The translations under genes were made by a program, and so were the position numbers. Below, one piece after another: positions 8,490 through 15,506 of a stretch of 33,915 nucleotides of DNA. The DNA is taken from NCBI GenBank assembly GCA_023430685.1, contig JAEYZH010000202.1, positions 1 through 33,915 on the forward strand, given 5' to 3'. Each line of letters opens with the position of its first letter. The stretch's first letter is position 1. This stretch comes from Pseudomonadota bacterium (GTDB taxonomy: Bacteria > Pseudomonadota > Gammaproteobacteria > Xanthomonadales > Rhodanobacteraceae). The notes under the pieces were generated by a model, which was given only the letters and a program-made list of their open reading frames with translations, was not told where the DNA came from and did no database searches.

Positions 8490-8524
8490 GGATCGTGACG
8501 CCGCTTGTTTACGGGATCGTGACG
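8490..8524. promoter_or_regulatory. 11-base perfect direct repeat between receptor and argS
   Basis: GGATCGTGACG occurs at 8490-8500 and again at 8514-8524, start to start 24 bases, in the 154-base divergent region. On the minus strand this is CGTCACGATCC twice, 46 bases upstream of the receptor start. Nearby are a hairpin GGGTGC-TGC-GCACCC (8524-8538) and an imperfect dyad GGCTTCCC...GGGAAACC (8467-8487). Tandem sites of this kind suit a regulator of the receptor gene, which is more likely to be controlled than argS. Confidence 0.45.
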
Positions 8525-8564
8525 GGTGCTGCGCACCCGCTCGGCGACGCACCCATGCAGGCCC

Positions 8565-8570
8565 TACAAT
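8565..8570 (+). promoter_or_regulatory. candidate -10 box of argS
   Basis: TACAAT (five of six consensus bases) lies 28 bases before the GTG start of argS. The -35 region is weak (GC-rich, no TTGACA-like hexamer at 16-18 bases). Confidence 0.5.
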
Positions 8571-8598
8571 AGGCTGCTTTGCAGCCGACGCAGCCCAC

Positions 8599-10284
8599 GT
8601 GAAACATTCATTGCAAACCCTGGTCGACGCCGCGATCGGCGCGCTGCGCGCGGACGGCACCCTGCCGCCCGGCGAGGCGCCGACGTTCGTGATCGAGCGC
8701 ACCAAGAACCGCGACCATGGCGATTTCGCGACGAACGCGGCGCTGCTGCTCGCGAAGTCCGCAGGTCGCAAGCCGCGCGAGATCGCATCGGCGCTGGTCG
8801 CCGCGCTGCCCGCGCACGCCTCGATCGCGCGCGTCGAAATCGCGGGGCCCGGTTTCATCAATTTCTTCCTCGCGCCGGCCGCCTGGCACGCGCTCGTGCG
8901 CGAAGCGCTCGAGCATGGCGCCTGCTTCGGCCGTGGGCGCTCCGGCCGCGGCCGCACCGCGGGCGTCGAATTCGTCTCCGCCAACCCCACCGGTCCGCTG
9001 CATGTCGGCCACGGGCGCGCGGCCGCGATCGGCGACTGCATCGCGCGCGTGCTCGACGCGAACGGCTGGCATGTGGTGCGCGAGTTCTACTACAACGATG
9101 CAGGCGCGCAGATCGACAACCTCGCGCTCTCGGTGCAGGCGCGCGCGCTCGGGCGCGGCCCCGAGGACGAGGGCTGGCCCGCCGACGGCTATCGCGGCGA
9201 CTACATCAAGGATGTCGCGCGTGCCTACCTCGACGGCGCGAGCGTCGAAGTCGACGGGCAGCACGTGGTCGCCGGGCGCGACCCGGCCGACCTCGACGCG
9301 GTGCGGCGCTTCTCGGTCGCCTGGCTGCGCCGCGAGCAGAACGCGGACCTCGCCGCGTTCGGCGTCGCGTTCGACGTGTACTTCCTCGAAAGCTCGCTGT
9401 ATGCGGATGGCAAGGTCGAGGAGACCGTGCGCGAGCTCGTCGCCCATGGGCACACCTACGAGGACGGCGGCGCGCTGTGGTTGCGCACGACCGATTTCGG
9501 CGACGACAAGGACCGCGTGATGCGCAAGTCCGACGGCACGTTCACGTACTTCGTGCCCGACATCGCCTACCACCGCAGCAAGTGGCAGCGTGGCTACGAG
9601 CGCGCGATCACCGAACTCGGCTCGGACCACCACGGTTCGCTCGCGCGCGTGAAGGCTGGCCTGCAGGCGCTCGACTGCGGCATCCCGCAGGGCTGGCCCG
9701 AGTATGTGCTGCACCAGATGGTCACCGTGATGCGCGGCGGCGAGGAAGTGAAGCTCAGCAAGCGCGCCGGCAGCTACGTGACGTTGCGCGACCTCATCGA
9801 CGAGGTCGGCCGCGACGCGACGCGCTGGTTCCTGGTCGCGCGCAAGTCCGATTCCCAGCTCGTTTTCGACATCGACCTCGCGCGCGCCCAGACCAACGAC
9901 AATCCGGTCTACTACGTGCAGTACGCGCATGCGCGCGTCGCGAGCGTGATGCGCCAGCTCGGCGAGCGCGGCCTCGCCTGGAACCGCGAGAACGGCCTCG
10001 CGCACCTCGCTCGCCTCGACGGCGAACCCGAACAGCTCGTGATGCAGGAACTCTCGCGCTACGCGGAAGTCGTGGAGGCCGCGGGTGAAAACCTCGAACC
10101 GCACCTCGTCGCGACCTGGCTGCGCGAACTCGCGGCCGCGTTCCATGGCTGGTACAACACCAGCCAGTTCATCGTGGACGATGCGGACCTGCGCGATGCA
10201 CGGCTCGCGCTCGCCGCGGCGGTGCGCCAGGCGCTCGCGAACGGACTCGGATTGCTGGGCGTTGGTGCCCCGGAGAGCATGTGA
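8599..10284 (+). CDS. argS: arginyl-tRNA synthetase
   Basis: This class I enzyme attaches arginine to tRNA-Arg. The 561 residues match the family's usual 550-590. The N-terminal additional domain with I-A-G-P-G-F-I-N-F precedes the HIGH-like H-V-G-H at residues 135-138 in N-P-T-G-P-L-H-V-G-H-G-R, followed by R-E-F-Y-Y-N-D-A-G-A-Q. The KMSKS loop is represented by K-L-S-K (385-388). The C-terminal anticodon-binding DALR domain runs from about residue 435 (N-P-V-Y-Y-V-Q-Y-A-H-A-R). I chose GTG 8599 because the family N-terminus M-K-H-S-L-Q-T-L begins there and a TACAAT box stands 28 bases upstream; the frame is open further upstream, but that overlaps the receptor's 5' end. The gene overlaps the SPOR gene at its stop codon, an arrangement seen in Xanthomonadaceae. 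Confidence 0.97.
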   Translation: MKHSLQTLVDAAIGALRADGTLPPGEAPTFVIERTKNRDHGDFATNAALLLAKSAGRKPREIASALVAALPAHASIARVEIAGPGFINFFLAPAAWHALVREALEHGACFGRGRSGRGRTAGVEFVSANPTGPLHVGHGRAAAIGDCIARVLDANGWHVVREFYYNDAGAQIDNLALSVQARALGRGPEDEGWPADGYRGDYIKDVARAYLDGASVEVDGQHVVAGRDPADLDAVRRFSVAWLRREQNADLAAFGVAFDVYFLESSLYADGKVEETVRELVAHGHTYEDGGALWLRTTDFGDDKDRVMRKSDGTFTYFVPDIAYHRSKWQRGYERAITELGSDHHGSLARVKAGLQALDCGIPQGWPEYVLHQMVTVMRGGEEVKLSKRAGSYVTLRDLIDEVGRDATRWFLVARKSDSQLVFDIDLARAQTNDNPVYYVQYAHARVASVMRQLGERGLAWNRENGLAHLARLDGEPEQLVMQELSRYAEVVEAAGENLEPHLVATWLRELAAAFHGWYNTSQFIVDDADLRDARLALAAAVRQALANGLGLLGVGAPESM

Positions 10285-10889
10285 TGGCAGCGAAGAAGGG
10301 GCGCCAGGCGACGCGCGGCGCAAATGGCGGCAAGCCGGCCTGGATGTGGATCCTCGTCGGCATGCTCGCGGGCATCGGCCTCATGCTGCTCGTGCTCGGC
10401 AAGGACTGGGCGCCGTTGCTGCGCAAGAAGGGGCTGCCGCAACCGAATCCGCAGGCGACCGCGCCGAAGGAAAGCGAACCACCGGTGGCCGACGCGAAGC
10501 CGCGCAAGAACTACGATTTCTACCAGGTGCTGCCCGAGGCCGAGGTCGTGATTCCCGACGCCGAACTCACGGCCAAGGCACGCGCGGAGCAGCAGGCGGT
10601 CGCCAATCCCGCGGCGGTTCCGCCCGGAAGCGCGCCGGCCGCTGCGGAAACGCCGCGCTACGTGCTGCAGGCGGGCTCGTATCCGGACCCGCGCGCGGCC
10701 GATGAGGCCAAGGCACGCCTCGCGCTCTCGGGCTTCAGCGCGCACATCCAGCCGGTCACGATCAACGGCAAGACCTGGCACCGCGTGCGCGTCGGCCCCT
10801 ATGCGACCGCGAGCGAACTCGAAGTCGCCAAGCGCTCGCTCGCCGACAACGGCATCAAGGCGATCGCACTGAAGGAAACCGGTCCGTAG
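10284..10889 (+). CDS. SPOR-domain membrane protein (FtsN-like)
   Basis: The 201-residue protein has a short basic cytoplasmic N-terminus (M-A-A-K-K-G-R), one membrane span at about residues 21-39, a periplasmic linker rich in Pro/Ala, and a C-terminal SPOR domain from about 124 (Y-V-L-Q-A-G-S-Y ... W-H-R-V-R-V-G-P-Y). SPOR domains bind denuded septal peptidoglycan, so a role in cell division or the envelope, like FtsN, is likely. The ATG overlaps the argS stop (TGATG), showing translational coupling; GTG 10281 is one codon earlier and also possible. Its stop TAG is the TAG of the GTAG head of the first repeat unit that follows. Length and layout fit the SPOR protein normally found after argS in this order. 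Confidence 0.9.
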   Translation: MAAKKGRQATRGANGGKPAWMWILVGMLAGIGLMLLVLGKDWAPLLRKKGLPQPNPQATAPKESEPPVADAKPRKNYDFYQVLPEAEVVIPDAELTAKARAEQQAVANPAAVPPGSAPAAAETPRYVLQAGSYPDPRAADEAKARLALSGFSAHIQPVTINGKTWHRVRVGPYATASELEVAKRSLADNGIKAIALKETGP

Positions 10890-10978
10890 GGTGGGACGCA
10901 GCGCCGTAGGCGCGAGTCCCGCCGCCAGGCGATCCGTAGGGTGGAACGCAGCGCCAAAGGCGCGAGTTCCACCGCCAG
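10884..10978 (+). repeat. two tandem 50-base GTAG-headed hairpin units
   Basis: Unit one begins at 10884 and unit two at 10934, each with CCGTAGGGTGG. Each folds as an outer stem GGTGGGAC/GTCCCGCC (unit one) or GGTGGAAC/GTTCCACC (unit two) and an inner stem GCGCC-nnA-GGCGC. The two outer stems differ by a paired G-C to A-T change, so base pairing is kept. They resemble REP elements with a GTAG head as mobilised by RAYT (REP-associated tyrosine transposase) proteins. They lie between convergent genes and may also act in transcript 3'-end formation. Confidence 0.75.
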
Positions 10979-11000
10979 CGTCTGCGCCAATCCGGCTGCC

Positions 11001-11089
11001 CGTAGGCTGGACGCGCGCAGCGCGGCCGGCACTTTTGGTGCGGCGAAATGCGCAAGAGCGCCGGCCGGCCTTCGGCCGTCCAGCCTACG
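11001..11089. repeat. inverted pair of GTAG-headed repeats (BIME-like)
   Basis: CGTAGGCTGGACG (11001-11013) is repeated in reverse complement at 11077-11089. Each arm continues inward with its own small hairpins: CGCG-CAG-CGCG then GCAC-TTTTG-GTGC in the plus-strand copy; CGGCC-GAA-GGCCG then GCGC-TCTT-GCGC in the minus-strand copy. The two copies thus share plan but not stem sequence. The right arm supplies the TAG stop of the sugar dehydrogenase gene. Confidence 0.72.
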
Positions 11090-12470
11090 GTGTCTCGAAG
11101 CCGTCGCGAAAGATCACGTCGACGATTACGGAATGGAACCGGTACACCGAGTCGTTCGCGGTGTGCACGATGTACAGGTTCCCGGCCTCGTCTTCGCCGA
11201 AGCCCGAGTAGGTGCCGTAGCCGTTCGTGTCATTGCGCCACGTCGCGTGGGACCAGAGGCCGTCGCCATCGGGCTGTGCGAAGAAGATCTCGCTCGAGCA
11301 GGAATCGGCGAACACGTACATGCCGCGCAGCGGCGAGATCGGTCCGCGATAACGGTAGCCGCCGGTCACCGCGCAGCGGCCGCCCGCGGTCGCGTACTCG
11401 ATCAGCGGCAAGGTGTTGGCGGGCAGCGGATCGGCGCAGATATTGGAACTGTTGAAGCGCAGCGAGCCTTCCATGCAGTGCCAGCCGTAGAACAGCGGAT
11501 CGACCGATCCCGCCGCGCGGAAGTCGATCTCCTCGCGCTGGCCCTGGCCGACGTCGCCGATCCAGAGGTCGCCGGTCTCGCGGTCGAAGCTCCAGCGCCA
11601 CGGATTGCGGAACCCGTGCAGGAAGGTCTCGTCGCAGGTCTGGCTCGTCGCAACGTGGGGATTGCCGGGCGGAATCGCGTACTCGGCGGGCATACCGGGC
11701 GTCGTACCGCACATCTCGGGCGTGGCCACCGCACCGCGCGAATCGACGTCGATGCGCAGCATCTTGCCGCGCAGGAAATACTGCGTGCCGCCACCGACGC
11801 CGCAGTTCGCGGGATTGCCGTCGGCCGCCTTCTTCCACAAGCACTCGGCGAAACCATTCGTGCCGTTCTGCTGGCCGGCGTCGCCCGAGGACATGTACAG
11901 GAAGCCGTCGGGACCGAAATGGATGTCGCCGCCGTTGTGGAACGAGGTCGAGGTGTCCGCGATGCGCAGCACCGTGGTGCCGCCGGGGTTGGCGACGTCG
12001 GGATCCTCCGCCGACACCGTGTAGCGCTCGAGCACTTCGTCGGGTCCCGCACCGAGGCAGCCACCGTCCGCGGCACAACCCGCGGGGCGCATCGACACCA
12101 CGTAGAACTCGTCGTTGTGCGGCTCGCCTGCGACTCCGTAGTTCGGATGGAACGCGAGGCCGAGCAGGCCGCTGGTGCCGCCGTTGCCCGGGAACGTGAC
12201 GGGCACGGTCAGGAATGGCTTCGGTAGCAGCACGCCGTCCCGGATCACGCGGATCGTTCCGGCCTGGCTGATCACGAACAGCCGACCGCTGCCGTCGCGC
12301 GGCGCGCGCACGCCGATCGGTGCATTGACCTGGTTCGTGACGAGTTGCAGCGTGAGGTCGGCCGGCACGCTCTGCGCAGCAAGCACGCCCGGCGCGGCGA
12401 GGCTCGCCGCCGCGCACAGGTATCGAAGGCACGCACCCGTGGTGCGCCCGTGTCGTCGCAGCTCGTGCAT
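11085..12470 (-). CDS. exported PQQ-type sugar dehydrogenase, paralogue 2
   Basis: The 461-residue protein has a signal peptide (M-H-E-L-R-R-H then a hydrophobic stretch to about V-L-A-A-Q) and a six-bladed beta-propeller of the glucose/sorbosone dehydrogenase family (PF07995). Recognisable pieces are P-I-G-V-R-A-P-R-D-G-S-G-R-L-F-V, H-N-G-G-D-I-H-F-G-P-D-G-F-L-Y, G-F-R-N-P-W-R-W-S-F-D and G-G-Y-R-Y-R-G-P. Such enzymes oxidise sugars with pyrroloquinoline quinone in the periplasm; the substrate here is unknown. The protein ends with V-I-F-R-D-G-F-E-T-P, the short motif shared with its paralogue and with the DUF1800 protein. ATG 12470 has GAGGGGA upstream. It lies 54 bases after its paralogue on the same strand, with a 24-base palindrome between, so the pair may be one operon. 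Its TAG stop lies in a GTAG-headed repeat. Confidence 0.85.
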   Translation of the reverse strand: MHELRRHGRTTGACLRYLCAAASLAAPGVLAAQSVPADLTLQLVTNQVNAPIGVRAPRDGSGRLFVISQAGTIRVIRDGVLLPKPFLTVPVTFPGNGGTSGLLGLAFHPNYGVAGEPHNDEFYVVSMRPAGCAADGGCLGAGPDEVLERYTVSAEDPDVANPGGTTVLRIADTSTSFHNGGDIHFGPDGFLYMSSGDAGQQNGTNGFAECLWKKAADGNPANCGVGGGTQYFLRGKMLRIDVDSRGAVATPEMCGTTPGMPAEYAIPPGNPHVATSQTCDETFLHGFRNPWRWSFDRETGDLWIGDVGQGQREEIDFRAAGSVDPLFYGWHCMEGSLRFNSSNICADPLPANTLPLIEYATAGGRCAVTGGYRYRGPISPLRGMYVFADSCSSEIFFAQPDGDGLWSHATWRNDTNGYGTYSGFGEDEAGNLYIVHTANDSVYRFHSVIVDVIFRDGFETP

Positions 12471-12488
12471 GCATTCCCCTCGATGCGC

Positions 12489-12512
12489 GGACGGCGGCGC
12501 GCGCCGCCGTCC
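12489..12512. repeat. 24-base perfect palindrome between the two sugar dehydrogenases
   Basis: GGACGGCGGCGC is directly followed by its reverse complement, GCGCCGCCGTCC. As RNA it would make a very stable hairpin just after the stop of the upstream gene and about 18 bases before the next start. No T-tract follows, so it is more likely an mRNA-stabilising or attenuating element than a full terminator. Confidence 0.6.
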
Positions 12513-12524
12513 ATTGCGAATGCA

Positions 12525-14309
12525 TCAGTTGCCGTCGAAGCCGTCGGCGAAGATGAGGTCGGCGAACACGAAGGTCGCACTGACGGTGCAGTCGGCCGTG
12601 ATCGGGCCGGTCGTGTAGACGTTGGCCGCGAGGCTTCCGCCGCAACCGCTGACCGCATCGATCGTGTAGCCCGCATCGGGCAGGACGGTGAACGCGATCG
12701 TCCCGCCTTCCACCACGTCCTGCGGCGACGATGGCGACAGCGCGCCGCCCGGGCCGGCATTCGGCGTCACCGTGTAGGTCGGCAGCGCGTCGAAGTTCGC
12801 GGTCACCGTGCAGTCGGCGGTGATCGGTGCGGTCGTGTACACGTCGCCGACCAGGCTGCCACCGCAGCCGGTCACGCTGCCGATCTCGAAGCCGGCGTCC
12901 GGCGTCAGCGTGAACGCGATCGTGTCGCCGTCATCGACGGTCTGCGGGCCCGAGGGCGAGATCGAGCCGCCGGGTCCCGCAGTCGGCGTCACCACCCAGG
13001 TGACGCCGGTTGCCGCCGACGCGAAGCGGAACACCGGGCCGCCGCCATCGGTCACGTAGAGATTGCCGACCTCGTCCTCGCCGAACGCGTAGGTCGACAT
13101 CGCGGGCGTGCCGGCCAGCGTTTGCCACGACCAGGTGGACGCGCCGGGATCGGGATCATCGGCGACGTAGATGTCGCCCGTGCAGTAGTCGCTGAACACG
13201 TACTGCCCGCGCAGCGGAATGATCGGCCCGCGATACATGTAGCCGCCCGTGATCGCGCACGCGAACGGGCTCTGGTTGTGCGCGAGTTCGATCTTCGGCG
13301 GCACGCTGCCGACCGGACCCGGGCAGCCGAGCGAATTGCCCGGGAACGTGTGCAGGCCCTCGCACTGGTTCCACTGGAAGTTCTGCCCGGCGCTGCCCGC
13401 GGCCTGGTAACTGATCTCCTCATAGCGGCCCTGCCCGACATCGCCGATCAGCATGTCGCCGGTGAGGCGGTCGAAACTGAAGCGGAACGGGTTGCGGAAG
13501 CCCCAGTTGAAGATCTCGGCGCATTCTTCCGGATACGCGCTCGCATTCCAGAACGGGTTGTCCTGGGGAATCGCATAGGGCGCCGGCTGGCCGGCCGTGA
13601 CGCCGCACAGGTTCGATGCGGAAGCCGTCGTGTTGTGCACGTCGAGGCGCACGATCTTGCCGAGCAGCCAGTAGTTCGGGCCGGTTCCCGTCGTCGTGCG
13701 GCAGCTGGCCGGGTTGTTGTCGGCCTTCTTGCGGCCGGTGCATTGCGCGAAGCCGTTCGGGTCGTTCTGCACGCCGCCGTCGCCGATCGACCAGTAGATG
13801 TAGCCGTCCGCGCCGAAATGCAGGTCGCCGCCGTTGTGGTTGCCCGCGATGTCGGGCGTGCGCAGGATCACCTGCCCGGTCGGGTTGGCGACGTCCGGAT
13901 TGGCCGACACGGTGTAGCGCGCGAGCACGTGGTCGGGCGACGAGCCGATCCGCGGATCGCTGCCGGGTGCGCTGTAGCTCACGTAGAACTCGCCGTTGTC
14001 GGCGTAGTCGGGATCGAACGCGAGCCCGAGGATGCCCTGCTCGCTGCTGCAACTCGCATTGACGGTCAGGAACGGCGTCGGCAGCAGCACGCCGTTCTTG
14101 ACGATGCGGATGCCGCTGCAGCGCTCGATCACGAACACGCGATCGCTGCCGTCGCCCGCATGGGTGACCGCGATCGGCTGGTTGAAGGAGGTCGATGCAT
14201 TGGGCCAGCGTTCGAGGTGCAGGTCGCCCGGCACGATGCCGCCGGCGAGTGCCGACGCGGGCGCGAGCAATGCTGCAAGAAGTCCTGCGGTCCAGCCGTA
14301 CCTTCGCAT
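12525..14309 (-). CDS. exported PQQ-type sugar dehydrogenase with two InlB-B-like repeats, paralogue 1
   Basis: The 594-residue protein begins with a signal peptide (M-R-R-Y-G-W-T-A-G ... A-S-A-L-A-G). A glucose/sorbosone dehydrogenase propeller follows (H-N-G-G-D-L-H-F-G-A-D-G-Y-I-Y, G-F-R-N-P-F-R-F-S-F-D, I-T-G-G-Y-M-Y-R-G-P). Then come two copies of an about 70-residue domain (roughly 439-508 and 512-580) with V-T-P-x-A-G-P-G-G and G-C-G-G-S-L ... T-A-D-C-T-V, which look like divergent InlB B-repeats with one probable disulfide each. The last residues are L-I-F-A-D-G-F-D-G-N. ATG 14309 has GGGAG about 8 bases upstream; the frame is open to 14411, but the added residues are not signal-like. 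Its paralogue lies directly downstream and lacks the repeats. Oxidation of an extracellular or periplasmic sugar is likely, substrate unknown. Confidence 0.85.
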   Translation of the reverse strand: MRRYGWTAGLLAALLAPASALAGGIVPGDLHLERWPNASTSFNQPIAVTHAGDGSDRVFVIERCSGIRIVKNGVLLPTPFLTVNASCSSEQGILGLAFDPDYADNGEFYVSYSAPGSDPRIGSSPDHVLARYTVSANPDVANPTGQVILRTPDIAGNHNGGDLHFGADGYIYWSIGDGGVQNDPNGFAQCTGRKKADNNPASCRTTTGTGPNYWLLGKIVRLDVHNTTASASNLCGVTAGQPAPYAIPQDNPFWNASAYPEECAEIFNWGFRNPFRFSFDRLTGDMLIGDVGQGRYEEISYQAAGSAGQNFQWNQCEGLHTFPGNSLGCPGPVGSVPPKIELAHNQSPFACAITGGYMYRGPIIPLRGQYVFSDYCTGDIYVADDPDPGASTWSWQTLAGTPAMSTYAFGEDEVGNLYVTDGGGPVFRFASAATGVTWVVTPTAGPGGSISPSGPQTVDDGDTIAFTLTPDAGFEIGSVTGCGGSLVGDVYTTAPITADCTVTANFDALPTYTVTPNAGPGGALSPSSPQDVVEGGTIAFTVLPDAGYTIDAVSGCGGSLAANVYTTGPITADCTVSATFVFADLIFADGFDGN

Positions 14310-14384
14310 TGCGGTGCTCCCGTTCGGTGATCGGCGCGTTCTAGCACGCGCCGGATGTAAAAGCATGGAAAACCCGAATCCCGA

Positions 14385-14411
14385 TTGTGCACCGCGTGAC
14401 GGCGTGCACAA
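14385..14411. promoter_or_regulatory. perfect 8-base dyad upstream of the sugar dehydrogenases
   Basis: TTGTGCAC (14385-14392) and GTGCACAA (14404-14411) form a perfect inverted repeat with an 11-base spacer. It lies about 76-102 bases before the start of the first dehydrogenase. On the minus strand the arms also supply a TTGTGC and a CACAAT hexamer at roughly -35/-10 spacing, so a dimeric regulator bound here would cover the promoter. Next to it, at 14418-14433, is a weak GCGCG-TTTTG-CGCGC hairpin that may end the transcript of the gene at 14440. Confidence 0.5.
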
Positions 14412-14439
14412 ATGAACGCGCGCAAAACGCGCCTCCGGC

Positions 14440-15306
14440 CTAGCCGACGCGCTTGAGCCGGATCAGCGCGGATATGTCCTCGTCGCCATGGCCTTGCGCG
14501 ACCAGCCGCGCATAGTCGGCCAGCGATTTCTCGATCACCGAGCGATCGGTACCCGCCGCGAGCGCGAGGCCGCGCACGATCGCGAGGTCCTTGTGCAGCA
14601 GCGAGAGTTTGAACCCGACCGAGAATTCATCGCGCAACATCGTGGCGCCGCGCTTGTCGAGGAACCAGTTGCCCGCCGCGCCGGCGGCGAGCGTCGGCAG
14701 CAGGCGCTCCGCATCGAGCCCGAGCCGTTCCGACAACGCGAGCCCCTCGCAGACGGCCTGCGCGATGCCCGCGACGAGCACCTGGTTCACGGCCTTGGTG
14801 TCCTGGCCGGCGCCGATCGCACCCATGTGGCTGATTTTCGCGGCGTAGCAATCGAGCACCGGGCGCACCTGCAACAGCGCACCTTCGGCGCCACCGACCA
14901 TCACCGAGAGCGTACCGTTGCGCGCGCCTTCGACACCGCCGGAGACCGGCGCGTCGAGGAATCCGCAGCCCGCCGCCACGAGGCGTTCGTACGCGGCGCG
15001 CGCGGTCACCGACGACACGGTCGAATGGTCGACGACGACGAGGCCCGGGCGCGCGACCGCGGCGATCGCCGTGGCCAGTTCGAGCACGTCGCCGTCGGCC
15101 GATACGCAGAGCGCGAGCACGTCGCAGGTCGCGACGACATCGGCGAGCGCCGCGGGCGCCGCCACGCCGAGCTCCCGCGCGGTCGCGACCGCCTTCTCGT
15201 GCGTGCGGTTCCAGACCGCGGCGAGCAGTCCCGCGCGCGCGACGTGCCCGGCCATCGGCCGTCCCATCGCACCCAGGCCAACGAAACCGACCCTCGGTGT
15301 ATTCAT
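14440..15306 (-). CDS. NAD(P)-dependent beta-hydroxyacid dehydrogenase (HIBADH family)
   Basis: The 288-residue protein carries the N-terminal Rossmann signature G-F-V-G-L-G-A-M-G-R-P-M (7-18), the substrate-binding block D-A-P-V-S-G-G-V-E-G-A (118-128) with G-T-L-S-V-M-V-G-G, and the catalytic lysine K171 in G-A-G-Q-D-T-K-A-V-N-Q. Members include 3-hydroxyisobutyrate dehydrogenase (valine breakdown), tartronate semialdehyde reductase and glyoxylate/succinic semialdehyde reductase. The sequence alone does not decide which, and no valine-pathway gene is nearby. The usual second Asn after the lysine (K-x-x-N-N) reads N-Q here. ATG 15306 has GGAG 9 bases upstream; the longer frame to 15483 has no family match. 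Cytoplasmic. The stop is followed by the regulatory region of the sugar dehydrogenases. Confidence 0.87.
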   Translation of the reverse strand: MNTPRVGFVGLGAMGRPMAGHVARAGLLAAVWNRTHEKAVATARELGVAAPAALADVVATCDVLALCVSADGDVLELATAIAAVARPGLVVVDHSTVSSVTARAAYERLVAAGCGFLDAPVSGGVEGARNGTLSVMVGGAEGALLQVRPVLDCYAAKISHMGAIGAGQDTKAVNQVLVAGIAQAVCEGLALSERLGLDAERLLPTLAAGAAGNWFLDKRGATMLRDEFSVGFKLSLLHKDLAIVRGLALAAGTDRSVIEKSLADYARLVAQGHGDEDISALIRLKRVG

Positions 15307-15506
15307 GCGGACTCCGCAAGCCGACCCATGGAAGATGGAAGCATCGAGCACCGGGACCAAGTGGAGGACAAGCGCCCCGGCCGCGCGCTGACGCCTCGTT
15401 CGCCTGTGCACGCCCTGCGCGCGAGTTGCATGGCCTTCACCGCGTATGCTCCGTGTGCCGCGAGTTTCTCGCTGTCCGCCCATCGCGCGAACCGCGCCGC
15501 GCGAGT

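Noticed and set aside
8445..9041. Upstream extension of the receptor reading frame across the 5' part of argS
   Set aside because: The strongly supported argS gene occupies the other strand, the extension has no family features, and a normal signal peptide begins at GTG 8444.
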